Assembly: GCA_964374095.1 (NCBI GenBank)
Contig: CAYJXJ010000051.1
Location: 1-27,127 of the forward strand
Length of the DNA: 27,127 nucleotides
From: CAYJXJ01 sp964374095
Lineage (GTDB): Bacteria > Elusimicrobiota > Elusimicrobia > UBA1565 > UBA9628
Reading direction: 5' to 3'
Shown here piece after piece: positions 14,394 to 22,905 of the stretch. How positions within the stretch are numbered: position 1 is the first letter of the stretch; the number at the start of each line of letters is the position of its first letter. Made by a program: the position numbers and the translations under genes. A model generated the notes under the pieces. That model did not search any database. It was not told where the DNA came from and saw only the letters and a list, made by a program, of their open reading frames with translations.

Positions 14394-15431
14394 ATGCGCA
14401 CCCTGATCACCGGCGGGGCGGGCTTCATCGGGTCGCATCTCTGCGAATTGCTGCTCTCGCGCGGCGACGCGGTCACGGTCCTCGACGACCTCTCGACCGG
14501 CGCCATGCGCAACATCGCCCACCTCAAGGGGCATAAGGGCTTCCATTGCCGCGTCGACACCGCGATGAACCGCTCCCTGCTGGGCGAGCTCATCGACGAC
14601 TGCGACCGGGTGTTCCACTTGGCCGCCGCCGTCGGGGTCCGTTTGATCGTGGAGAGCCCGGTCCGGACCATCGAGACCAACGTCCGGGTCACCGAGTACG
14701 TCCTGGAGGCCGCCAACAAGAACAAAAAGCCGGTGCTCGTGGCCTCCACCTCCGAGGTCTATGGGAAGTCCGAGGCCGTCCCCTTCCGCGAGGACGGAGA
14801 CCTCGTCATCGGCTCGACGGCCAAGGGGCGCTGGAGCTACGCCTGCTCCAAGGCCATCGATGAATTCCTGGCCCTGGCCTACTGGAAAGAGAAGAAGTGC
14901 CCCATCGTCGTCACGCGCCTCTTCAACACCGTGGGGCCGCGCCAAGTGGGCCGCTACGGCATGGTCCTGCCGACCTTCGTGCGCCAGGCCCTGGCCGAGC
15001 AGCCGATCACGGTCTTCGGGGACGGGACGCAGCGGCGGTGCTTCACGCACGTCTCGGACTGCGTGAGGGCCCTCGCCCGGCTGATGGACGAGCCCAAGGC
15101 CGTCGGGGGGGTATTCAACGTCGGGTCCCATGAGGAGATTTCGATCGGGGCCTTGGCCGAGCTGGTCAAAGAACGGGCGGGATCGAAGTCTCCCATCAAG
15201 CTCGTCGCTTACGACGAGGCTTATGAGGAGGGATTCGAGGATATGCCGCGCCGGGTTCCCGACCTCACAAAGATCGAATCTCTTATCGGTTACAGGCCGA
15301 CGCGGAGCCTGCGCGACATCATCGACGACGTGATCCGTTTCTGCCGCAGCGACGTTCCTTCGGCGGCCCGCGAGCTCCTCCCCCGCGAGGTGGCCGACGG
15401 ACTTAGGAAATCCGTCCCGCGGCCGGCATAG
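14394..15431 (+). CDS. Extended-SDR nucleotide-sugar epimerase/dehydratase
   Basis: 345 residues. The NAD-binding GGAGFIGSH is at 7-15. STSEVYG at 118-124 and SYACSK, with catalytic Tyr149 and Lys153, complete the YxxxK active site. NTVGPRQ and FGDGTQRRCFTHVSDC are the usual substrate-side motifs of GalE/UDP-glucuronate-type enzymes. The exact reaction (4-epimerase, 4,6-dehydratase or decarboxylase) cannot be read off. The N-terminus does not look like LegB, so it is not assigned as the missing dehydratase of the nonulosonate pathway. The start is the ATG at 14394, where homology begins; the open frame upstream runs through inverted repeats and shows no homology. The 3' end overlaps the opposing glycosyltransferase gene by 29 bp. 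Confidence 0.85.
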   Translation: MRTLITGGAGFIGSHLCELLLSRGDAVTVLDDLSTGAMRNIAHLKGHKGFHCRVDTAMNRSLLGELIDDCDRVFHLAAAVGVRLIVESPVRTIETNVRVTEYVLEAANKNKKPVLVASTSEVYGKSEAVPFREDGDLVIGSTAKGRWSYACSKAIDEFLALAYWKEKKCPIVVTRLFNTVGPRQVGRYGMVLPTFVRQALAEQPITVFGDGTQRRCFTHVSDCVRALARLMDEPKAVGGVFNVGSHEEISIGALAELVKERAGSKSPIKLVAYDEAYEEGFEDMPRRVPDLTKIESLIGYRPTRSLRDIIDDVIRFCRSDVPSAARELLPREVADGLRKSVPRPA

Positions 15432-17970
15432 GCCCCTCCAGGGCCTCCAGGACATTTTCAGGCGCCGCGGCGGGCCTCTCCAAGAGGCTTCGGTACAGCT
15501 CCCGGTAGCGCTCGCAGGCGACCGAAGCCTCGAATCGGGAGGCGAACCGGCGGTGTCCCTCCGCGCCCATGCGCCGGCGCAGTTCGGGGTCGCGCAGCAG
15601 CTCGAGGAGGGCCGTCGCGAGGTTCTCGGCGTCTCCCGGAGGCACCAGCAGGCCCGTGACCCCGCCCTCGATCATCTCCGGGATTCCCGCGATGCGTGAG
15701 CCGACGACCGGCTTGGACAGGGCCATGGCCTCGAGGATCGAGTAGGGCATGTCCTCGGAGGAGGTCGAGGGCAGGATGAGCCCGTCGGAGGCGGCGAGCA
15801 GGTCGAGGGCGTCGGTGCGGTAGCCCAGGAACGACAAATGCGGCAGGATGCCGAGTCCCTCGGCCTCGTCCCGGCGGGCCTGCCGCTCCGAGCCCTCGCC
15901 GATGAACAGGACGTGGACCTTCGCGAAGTCCCGGGGGTGGCGGGTCTTGAGGATGCGCAGGGCATGAAGCAGGACCCGGTGCCCCTTGAGGGACTCGAAG
16001 AAGGCGATCATCGAGAAGAGGACGCTGCCCTCCGGCACCGAAAGTTCGCGGCGGGTCCGCGCCGCGGCCCGAAGCCCCTGCGGGGCCCGCACCGCGTTGG
16101 GAATCTGTCCGATGCGGGCCCGCGGGAAGCCCCGGCGCGCCAGGGCGCGGCCCGCGGCCTCGGAGGCGGTGATGAAGACGTCCGAGGCGCCGATCACGAG
16201 CCGGTCGATGGCCAGGTCCAGGACTTCCCATGGCAGGCGCGGCTTGAGCGCGGTCGAGTTGACGTTGAAGATCACGCGCCGGGCCCCGGCCACGCGGGCG
16301 GCCACCGCGGCGGCCCGGCAGCCCAGGGCTCCCGGGTAGCCGCCGTTGTTGATGTGGACGATGTCCGGGCGCCGGCGGCGGAAGGCGGACGACAGCGCCG
16401 CCAGCTCATAGAGGTAGAGCCCGTAGTCGACGAGGCGAAAGACGATCTTGACCGCTTTGCGCAGGACCCGCGACCGGACGCGCCGCTCCATCGCCTCGAT
16501 CCAATCGTGCCGGTCCGGGAAGCGGATCGGGGAGACGGGGGCTTTGGTGCGGATGCGCCGCTCGACCCCTTCGGCGAAGCGGCGGTTGTGGCGGAACAGG
16601 AGCTCGAGGTCGAAGTCAGCGGCGAGAGGCCCTTCGCCGAGGAGGTGGACGAGCAGGTTGTCGGCGCCCCCAAAGACCGGGCAGTCCGAATACAAGAGGA
16701 CCCGAGGCTTTCCGGTCGGGGCGGTGGCCCCGGCGCCGGCCAGCAGTTCGGCGTAGACCTCGCGGTAGCGCCGGCAGGCCGTTCCGGCCTCGAAGCGCTC
16801 TAGGAAGCGCGCGCGCCCCGCCCGCCCCATGGCCGCGCGCTCGGCGGCGTCGGAGGTCAGCCGCAGGAGCGCCGCGGCCAGGCCCTCGGCGTCGCCCGGT
16901 TTCACGAGGAGTCCCGTGACGCCGTCTTCGACGGCCTCCGGGATGCCGGCGACCCGCGTGCTCACCACCGGCTTGCCCAGGGCCATCGCCTCCAGGACCG
17001 CGTAGGGCATGTCCTCGTGGGAGATGGAGGGCAGGGCCACCGCGTCCGCGGCGTTCATGATGTCGAGGACGTCGCCGCGGTAGCCGAGGAAGCGGACCCG
17101 GCCGGAGAGCCCGAGCCTGCGGGCCCGCGCCTCCACCTCGCCGCGCAGGGGGCCGTCGCCGACGAGGAGCACCTCGAGGGCGTCGGCGGTCCCCGGCGAG
17201 CGCCGGCGCACCTGCTCGAGGGCGGAAAGCAGGATGGCATGGCCTTTGCGCTCCTCGAAGAAGGCGGTCATGACCACGGCGACCCGGCCTTCGGCCAGCC
17301 CGAGTTCGCGGCGCAGGTCCCGCGGTGAGCGAAGACGCTCCGGGGAGCGTACCGCGTTGGGGATTTGGCGGATGAGCTCGGGCGAGAAGCCGCGCCTGGC
17401 CAGCGCGGCTCCCGCGGACGCCGAGGCGGTGATGAAGAGATCGCAGGAAATGCCGACCAGCCTGTCGATGACCCAGTCGAGGGCCTCCCAAGGAAGGCGC
17501 AGCTCGGAGGCCATGTTGTTGGCGTTGAAGAGCACGCGCCGGGCGCCGGCCAAGCGGGCGGCGATCGCGGCCGCCCGGCAGCCCAGCGCCCCGGGGTAGC
17601 CCCCGTTGTTGATGTGGACGAGCTGCGGGCGCACCCGCGCCATCCGCCGGGTCAGCACCGCCAGTTCATAGAGGAAAAGGGGGTAATCGACCAGCCGCAG
17701 GGCGATCTTGATGGCCTTGCGAAGGATGGGGCCGGCGACGACCCGCTCCATCGCCTCGATCCATTCCAGCCGCTCCGGGAAGCGTACGAAGCCCACCGCG
17801 GCCTTCGTCCGGATCCGGTTTTCCACCCCCTCCGCGAAGCGGCGGTTGTGGCGGTAGAGGAAGGAGACATCGTAGTCCTGCCCGATCCCATCGGGGCCCA
17901 GGAGATGGATGAGGAGGTTGTCGGCGCCCCCGAATACCGGACAGTCGGAGTAGATGAGGACCTTGGTCAT
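15403..17970 (-). CDS. Tandem-duplicated GT4 (GT-B) glycosyltransferase, two complete modules
   Basis: 855 residues formed by two homologous GT4 units, about 1-414 and 421-855, joined by a short Ala/Gly/Thr-rich linker. Both start with YSDCPVFGGADNLL, both contain VHINNGGYPGALGCRAAA (from 118 and 538), and both end with the GT4 donor-site block (EDMPYAVLEAMALGKPVV and EDMPYSILEAMALSKPVV) plus GIPE and GVTGLLV. Neither half shows a lost core motif, so the protein may add two sugars in sequence. The ATG at 17970 overlaps the upstream stop (ATGA); the open frame before it lies in the SGNH gene. The gene is last in the second leftward operon, and its 3' end overlaps the convergent epimerase gene by 29 bp. 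Confidence 0.9.
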   Translation of the reverse strand: MTKVLIYSDCPVFGGADNLLIHLLGPDGIGQDYDVSFLYRHNRRFAEGVENRIRTKAAVGFVRFPERLEWIEAMERVVAGPILRKAIKIALRLVDYPLFLYELAVLTRRMARVRPQLVHINNGGYPGALGCRAAAIAARLAGARRVLFNANNMASELRLPWEALDWVIDRLVGISCDLFITASASAGAALARRGFSPELIRQIPNAVRSPERLRSPRDLRRELGLAEGRVAVVMTAFFEERKGHAILLSALEQVRRRSPGTADALEVLLVGDGPLRGEVEARARRLGLSGRVRFLGYRGDVLDIMNAADAVALPSISHEDMPYAVLEAMALGKPVVSTRVAGIPEAVEDGVTGLLVKPGDAEGLAAALLRLTSDAAERAAMGRAGRARFLERFEAGTACRRYREVYAELLAGAGATAPTGKPRVLLYSDCPVFGGADNLLVHLLGEGPLAADFDLELLFRHNRRFAEGVERRIRTKAPVSPIRFPDRHDWIEAMERRVRSRVLRKAVKIVFRLVDYGLYLYELAALSSAFRRRRPDIVHINNGGYPGALGCRAAAVAARVAGARRVIFNVNSTALKPRLPWEVLDLAIDRLVIGASDVFITASEAAGRALARRGFPRARIGQIPNAVRAPQGLRAAARTRRELSVPEGSVLFSMIAFFESLKGHRVLLHALRILKTRHPRDFAKVHVLFIGEGSERQARRDEAEGLGILPHLSFLGYRTDALDLLAASDGLILPSTSSEDMPYSILEAMALSKPVVGSRIAGIPEMIEGGVTGLLVPPGDAENLATALLELLRDPELRRRMGAEGHRRFASRFEASVACERYRELYRSLLERPAAAPENVLEALEGPMPAAGRIS

Positions 17971-19415
17971 GGACCCCTGCCCTCGGCGCGGCCGCCGGCC
18001 GCGGTCTGGCGCAGGACGCGCAGGAGGACCTCCGCGGTGTAGCGTTGGCCGGCCGCGTTGTAGTGGCCGTGGATGCGGTAGGGAAACAGCGAGAGCGGGT
18101 CCGGGTGCTTGCGGATCTCTTCCACCAGATCGATGACCGGGATGCCGAGGCGCCGGACACGGTCTTTGAGCGGCCTGTGGAACCTGTCCGCGAGCCGAGG
18201 CGACACGAAGAAATTCCAGCCGGGAACATACACGAAATAGAACCGCCCGCCCCACGCCGACGCGCGCCGACGGGCCTCCGAGACCAAGCCCGCGTAGCGC
18301 TCGAGTTGGTTCCAGTCCCCCGCGTTGAGGGGATGGCTTTCCATCAGCACGTTCTCCTGGAGCGCGACTCGAAGGTGATAGAGGCGAGCGACTCGGGCCG
18401 CCAGAGTCGCCGGGCCCGCCCGCGGCGGGTCGGTCTTGGGCGGGTTTCCGGGCCAGGGGCCGCGCGCCGCCGTGATCCGGGCCAGCCAGGCCCTCCAGCC
18501 CGCGTCGATCTCCGGCTGGCGGGCGGCAAGGTGCTGCGAGAAAGACGGGTCCGAGAGGTAGCGCGACAAGGTCGGAGAGCGCCGCTCCAGAGCCAGATCG
18601 TCGAAGTCATTGGGGCTGAAACACCAGATCACGAAGCGCGGCCGCAGCGGCCGGGCGTACTCGGTCAAGGTGGCCAACTGCTGGAGGGGTCCGGCGCCGC
18701 CTTGCCCAAGGGTCAGGGTCGCCGGGACCTCCCGCCGGACGCGCGAGGCCACGTCCTCCCCTTGGGGGACGCAGAACCCGTCCGTCACGGAGTCGCCCAA
18801 GATGACCAGGGCGGCGGGTTTGCCGTGGAGGCCGCGGGGGTTCTTGAAGCCTCTTTCATCCGTGCGGTAGAGCGCGTGGAAGCCTTCTTCATTGCAGATC
18901 TGCATGGTCGCGCGCGAGGGGCCTCCCAGGGGCAGCAGCGGCCTGCCGGACGTCCCGAAGCCGTCCGTGGGCCACAGGTAGCGCGAGAGCACCAGGGGGA
19001 ATGCGTCGACACCCCGGGATTTCAGGGCGGCGAGGGCTTCCGAGTCCGTTCGTTGGTCCCAGGCTACGCCTCGGGAGGCCGCCATCTCCCGCGCTCCAAG
19101 TCCGTGCCTCGGCCAGACGGAAGCGATTCCCAGGGCCAGGGCCGTTTCGATCAGACACGCCCCCGATGCCATGGCGAGGACCAAAGTCGCCGCCCGCAGT
19201 TGGGTTCCGGCGCCCGCAAACGCCGCGGCCGCGCAGGTTCCCGCGGCGGCCATGGGCGCCAGGCCATAGGCCAGGCCCATGCCCATGGTCGCGTAGTAGA
19301 GCTCGCTGCGTCCGGCGGCGAAGATCACGGTCGCGGCCGAGGCGGCGCCGGCTGCGGCGAGTATGCCGCGCGACCAGGGACGCAGGCGCTCTTCGATCGG
19401 ATGCCGGGTCGTCAA
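17967..19415 (-). CDS. Membrane-anchored SGNH/GDSL hydrolase-like protein
   Basis: 482 residues. Three hydrophobic segments (about 17-35, 41-67 and 74-100) precede a soluble domain. That domain carries LGDSVTDG at 206-213 (nucleophile Ser209), SPND at 267-270 (block III Asn) and HGHYNAAGQ near the C-terminus (block V His region), an SGNH hydrolase pattern. Membrane-tethered SGNH proteins often add or remove acyl groups on exported glycans, which fits this locus. The substrate is unknown. No ATG fits: the frame begins with TTG at 19415 directly after the upstream TGA, and the next Met is residue 44, inside a membrane segment. The end overlaps the GT4 start by ATGA. Confidence 0.75.
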   Translation of the reverse strand: MTTRHPIEERLRPWSRGILAAAGAASAATVIFAAGRSELYYATMGMGLAYGLAPMAAAGTCAAAAFAGAGTQLRAATLVLAMASGACLIETALALGIASVWPRHGLGAREMAASRGVAWDQRTDSEALAALKSRGVDAFPLVLSRYLWPTDGFGTSGRPLLPLGGPSRATMQICNEEGFHALYRTDERGFKNPRGLHGKPAALVILGDSVTDGFCVPQGEDVASRVRREVPATLTLGQGGAGPLQQLATLTEYARPLRPRFVIWCFSPNDFDDLALERRSPTLSRYLSDPSFSQHLAARQPEIDAGWRAWLARITAARGPWPGNPPKTDPPRAGPATLAARVARLYHLRVALQENVLMESHPLNAGDWNQLERYAGLVSEARRRASAWGGRFYFVYVPGWNFFVSPRLADRFHRPLKDRVRRLGIPVIDLVEEIRKHPDPLSLFPYRIHGHYNAAGQRYTAEVLLRVLRQTAAGGRAEGRGP

Positions 19416-21452
19416 TCAGAAAATCCGGTACGGGGGCTCGTATCGAAATACCACCCGGCGGGCTCCGGCCGGCAGACGTACGCCCCAGAACGCCCCGAAC
19501 GCGGGCATGATCTCCGCCGCCGCGCCGTCCACCGCGCAGCGCCAAAAGGGGCTGTGGGAGTTCGTCACGACCATTAGGGCGGGGCCGCCCGCGTCCACCG
19601 TCAGTTCCAAGCGGTCGGGGTAATAGGCCCAGAAGGAGGTCTTGCCCCGCGCGAAGGGGCCGCCCCCGACGCGCTCCGAGAACCGCTTGTCGAGAAACGC
19701 CGTGTCGCGGAGGGTACGGGGGTCCGCGCGGGCCGCGGCTTCCAGCATTTCCCCTTCGCCCGGGAAGAAGCGGACCCCGGCCGCGAGAAAGGCGCGCGGA
19801 AGCGCCGTCCTGTTTTCGTACACGTAGAGATGGGACTTGCCCGAGAAGTTTTCGCGGAGCCTGAGCCGGACGCGGGCCCAGAAATCGGTTCCGGGCCAGG
19901 GGGTCGGGGCGTGAATTTCCTTGAGATCTTCGTGGATGAGGGGGATGCGCGATACGAGGTACTTGGCGTTGGCCAGGGACAGGAGGTTCAAACGGTAGAA
20001 GCGCGAGAAGGGGAGGCCCGCGATGAAGGGTTCGGCGTTGCGCATGAAAAGCGAGGCGCTGTTGCCGCGATCCAGGAAGAACGCCCGGTAGTACCCGTCC
20101 TGGGAGATCAGCGGCTCGATGATCTTGGCCCAGAAGCGGTGGTACGTCGCTTGGTAGAGATTGAGATTGCCGTCCACGGTTTCCAAGCCGTAGGCGTTGG
20201 CCGCGGCCGGAACCAGGCCGTGGGTGAAGGTGGCCACCCGAAAGGGCTCGTCGCGGCGCGAGGCCAGGTCCTGGAGGACCGGACTGCCGTACATGGCGGA
20301 ATAGCCGCCCATGAAGTACCAATCGGAGATGTTGCGGAGTTTAAGCGGCAGGGATTGGGCGAACAGGGCCAATACTCCAACCCCGAAGACCCAGCGCGCC
20401 TTGGGCAGGAAGGCCAGGCTTCGCGCCGCGGCGAAGGACGCCAGGAAGGGGCAGATCATACTAACCCGTCCCAGGCCGAAACCCCGCAGAATGCCCGCCG
20501 ACTCCAGGTGGCGCGCCTTGAGGTACTCGGCCAGTTCCCCGCCGGCCGCGCAGATAAAGAAGCTCCCGAGAAGCCGCCAGAGGATGCCGTCGCCCCGGCC
20601 GCCGAATACCAGTCCGGCCAGGCCCAGGGCCACGGGCAGGGTCGGTGAGTCTGTGAATAGATTCGCCAGAATTTCGCTTTGGACCGTCGCCCATGAAGTC
20701 ACGCGTGGCGGCCGGTTGGCTCGCTGCGAGAATCCCGCGTTGAGCGCCAGGGCCCAGAGGGTTCGAAGCTGCATGGCCGAAGAGACCGCGCAGAAGACCA
20801 GGAACAGGCCCCAGAGCCGCGGGGAGAAGTTCTTGCGCACGAGGGAAAACCAGAGCGCCGCGATCATCAGGCAATACGGCAGGGACAAAGCCGCCGAGGA
20901 GCACACGCCGTAGAGCAGGGCCAGCCCGAGGACCTTCGGTCCAGTCGCCCGAGCCTGGGAATCCGCCGCGCCCTCCAGGGCCCACAACATAAAGGGCAAT
21001 AGGGCCCACCCGCCCTGATAACCCGGGGAGAAGACCGTCTCGCTGCTCGGCCAGGCCTCCAGGCAACCGAGGGTCGCCAGGCCCGCGAAAAGCGCGGACA
21101 GCTCGTCGAGACCGAGGCGGTCCCGCGCCAGGCGATAGGAAAAATAGGAGCAGATGAAGAATTGTCCGAGGATCATGACCTGGTAGGCCAGCCAGCTCGG
21201 CAGCGCCCGGAAGAGAATTCCGGAGAGGCTCAATGGCGTGAGGTTGTTGGAGATGCGGTCGGTCCCGCACACGGTCCATGGCAGCCAGAAGCCGGTGAGG
21301 CGGGAGGGTCCCCCAATCTCCAGGGTCATGGGGGTATAGTCGCCCGTGTCGTGGATGTCGAAGTAGGAGGACGGACCCAGCGCCCAGTATTCCAGACCCA
21401 GCCACAGGGAGGCCAGCAGGAAGATCGCGCCGGGGCGGAGCTTGCCGATCAT
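19416..21452 (-). CDS. YfhO-like polytopic membrane protein, putative GT-C-type glycan enzyme
   Basis: 678 residues. The N-terminal two thirds contain about ten hydrophobic helices (for example FLLASLWLGLEYWAL near 11-25 and WLAYQVMILGQFFICSYFSY near 87-106). An acidic periplasmic loop with DIHDTGDY lies after helix 1, as in GT-C enzymes. From about residue 395 the protein is a soluble beta-rich domain ending in FRYEPPYRIF, which resembles the C-terminus of YfhO/DUF6044-like proteins. YfhO relatives are implicated in lipid-linked glycosylation of wall polymers. A role in adding a lipid-linked sugar to this glycan is plausible but not shown. The start is ATG at 21452, 40 bp after the upstream gene. 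Confidence 0.7.
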   Translation of the reverse strand: MIGKLRPGAIFLLASLWLGLEYWALGPSSYFDIHDTGDYTPMTLEIGGPSRLTGFWLPWTVCGTDRISNNLTPLSLSGILFRALPSWLAYQVMILGQFFICSYFSYRLARDRLGLDELSALFAGLATLGCLEAWPSSETVFSPGYQGGWALLPFMLWALEGAADSQARATGPKVLGLALLYGVCSSAALSLPYCLMIAALWFSLVRKNFSPRLWGLFLVFCAVSSAMQLRTLWALALNAGFSQRANRPPRVTSWATVQSEILANLFTDSPTLPVALGLAGLVFGGRGDGILWRLLGSFFICAAGGELAEYLKARHLESAGILRGFGLGRVSMICPFLASFAAARSLAFLPKARWVFGVGVLALFAQSLPLKLRNISDWYFMGGYSAMYGSPVLQDLASRRDEPFRVATFTHGLVPAAANAYGLETVDGNLNLYQATYHRFWAKIIEPLISQDGYYRAFFLDRGNSASLFMRNAEPFIAGLPFSRFYRLNLLSLANAKYLVSRIPLIHEDLKEIHAPTPWPGTDFWARVRLRLRENFSGKSHLYVYENRTALPRAFLAAGVRFFPGEGEMLEAAARADPRTLRDTAFLDKRFSERVGGGPFARGKTSFWAYYPDRLELTVDAGGPALMVVTNSHSPFWRCAVDGAAAEIMPAFGAFWGVRLPAGARRVVFRYEPPYRIF

Positions 21453-21492
21453 CGTGTCGCGCGGGCAGCGGCGCAGGCGAGGGGGATGGCGG

Positions 21493-22905
21493 TCATGCGC
21501 GCGCGGCGAGGGCCGCCTTGTCCCTCGGCAGCCAGTCCGTCAGTATCCGGTCGGCAAGCCAGAGGTCGTAGCGGTTCTTGATCCGGACCGACTCCTCCGG
21601 CAGCATGACGATGTGGCCGGTGGAGCCGCCCACGAAGCCCGCGGGATCGATGCGGCCCGTCTTAGCCAGCAGGACCGCCCCGTTCTCCTTGTAGAGGCCC
21701 TTGCGCTCCAGGTGCAGTTCGCGGGACTTCTGGAGGGGCTCGAGCCCCCGCCGGCCGTGATGGTAGCAGTAGGCCAACTCCTCGGTGACCGACACGACGC
21801 TGTCGACGTCGAAGATAGCCATGGCGTCGACCGCCATGTCGATGTGCATGGGCCGACGCAGGGGGCAGTTGATGTAGAGCAGCATGACGGCCTCGGGGCG
21901 GTAGCGCCGCTCTGCGGCTAGCCGCTTGAGGGCGTGGGAGGCGGTGGCGGCGATGGGCGACCCGGACCGGACCAGGGAATCGGGACGTTCCAGGGCGACG
22001 ACCCCCCGGCGCGCGTAGCGCCGCGCGAAAGCCAGGGCCGCGGGGTCGTTCGAGGAGACCGCGATCCGGTCGAGGGTATGGGCCGCCAGCGCCGCCTCCA
22101 CGGTGTGCCGGAGCAGGGGGCGGCCGGCGAGGCGCGCGAAGGGAGAATCCGGCAGGTCCGCCGGGAGCCTGGCGATGGGGATGAGCCCCAAGACCTTGGG
22201 GACCCGGCCTCCCCGGCGCTCGCGGACGAAGCGCCGCTTGATCGCGGCGCGGGTGACGAGTACGCGCCGCTCATCCCGTGTGAGGCTGGAGCCGTGCTGG
22301 CGGTAGTAGAAGAGCGGGATGTTGACGTTGTAGGGCCTGAAGCGCTGGACGAAGCGCAGCCAGAGATCGTAGCCGTCCTGGCAGGCGAAGGCCTCCGAGT
22401 AGCCTCCGAGCTCCAGCAGGCACTCCTTGCGGATCATGGTGCAGGCCCCGTGGGCCGGCAGGTCGAGGAGTTGGGCCTCGGCGCCGATCTTCTTGCGCCG
22501 CACCAGCTTGAGCACCTCTCCCTGCTCGTCGACCAGCCAGTAGTCGGGATAGACCAGGCCGACCTCGGGTTTGGAGTCGAGGACGTGGGACATCACCAGG
22601 AGGGCGTTCTCGTCCAGGTAGTCGTCGGCGTCCAGGCGCATCAGGTAGCGGGCGTTGGCCAGGCGCAGGGCGATGTTGTTGGTGACGTTGAGGCCCTTGC
22701 GTTCCTGTTGGAGGATGCGGATCCGAGGATGCCCGGCGTAGCGGCCGAGGACGCTCTGGGTGTCGTCGGTGGAGCCGTCGTCGATCACGATGAGCTCCCA
22801 GTCCTTGAGAGTCTGGGAGAGGACGCTCTCGACCGCCTGCGGCAGGAAGCGGGCGTAGTTGTGCGACGGGATGTAGACCGTCACGGCGGGCGCGGCGCTC
22901 GTCAA
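21493..22905 (-). CDS. GT2 glycosyltransferase fused to a degenerate CMP-sialate synthetase-like domain
   Basis: 470 residues from a TTG that overlaps the upstream stop (TTGA, 22902-22905); a GTG seven codons later (22884) is an alternative, and no ATG is available. Residues 8-230 are a GT-A family 2 domain: VYIPSHNYARFL, VIDDGSTDDT and LDADDY (DxD at 92-94). Residues 236-456 align with NeuA-type cytidylyltransferases (LIPIARLPADLPDSPF, AGRPLL, NCPLRRP, GLYKENGAVLL, ending RIKNRYDLWLADRIL). The nucleotide-binding signature ARGGSKG is replaced by IARLPADLPDSP, so catalysis is doubtful. The second domain may have become a donor-recognition or scaffold module. The operon context is glycan assembly. 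Confidence 0.8.
   Translation of the reverse strand: MTSAAPAVTVYIPSHNYARFLPQAVESVLSQTLKDWELIVIDDGSTDDTQSVLGRYAGHPRIRILQQERKGLNVTNNIALRLANARYLMRLDADDYLDENALLVMSHVLDSKPEVGLVYPDYWLVDEQGEVLKLVRRKKIGAEAQLLDLPAHGACTMIRKECLLELGGYSEAFACQDGYDLWLRFVQRFRPYNVNIPLFYYRQHGSSLTRDERRVLVTRAAIKRRFVRERRGGRVPKVLGLIPIARLPADLPDSPFARLAGRPLLRHTVEAALAAHTLDRIAVSSNDPAALAFARRYARRGVVALERPDSLVRSGSPIAATASHALKRLAAERRYRPEAVMLLYINCPLRRPMHIDMAVDAMAIFDVDSVVSVTEELAYCYHHGRRGLEPLQKSRELHLERKGLYKENGAVLLAKTGRIDPAGFVGGSTGHIVMLPEESVRIKNRYDLWLADRILTDWLPRDKAALAARA

Noticed and set aside
15403..17970. CRISPR or other DNA-level repeat array suggested by recurring sequence blocks
   Set aside because: The repeated blocks are two diverged copies of one coding module about 1.26 kb apart, not short regularly spaced repeats.
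17971..18255. N-terminal extension of the GT4 protein
   Set aside because: It is out-of-frame reading of the SGNH gene; the GT4 fold begins at MTKVLIYSDC and its ATG overlaps the upstream stop.
18045..19577. Long rightward open frame (510 codons) opposite the SGNH hydrolase gene
   Set aside because: Arg/Gly-rich with no domain signature, while the minus strand has intact SGNH motifs and a coupled gene order.
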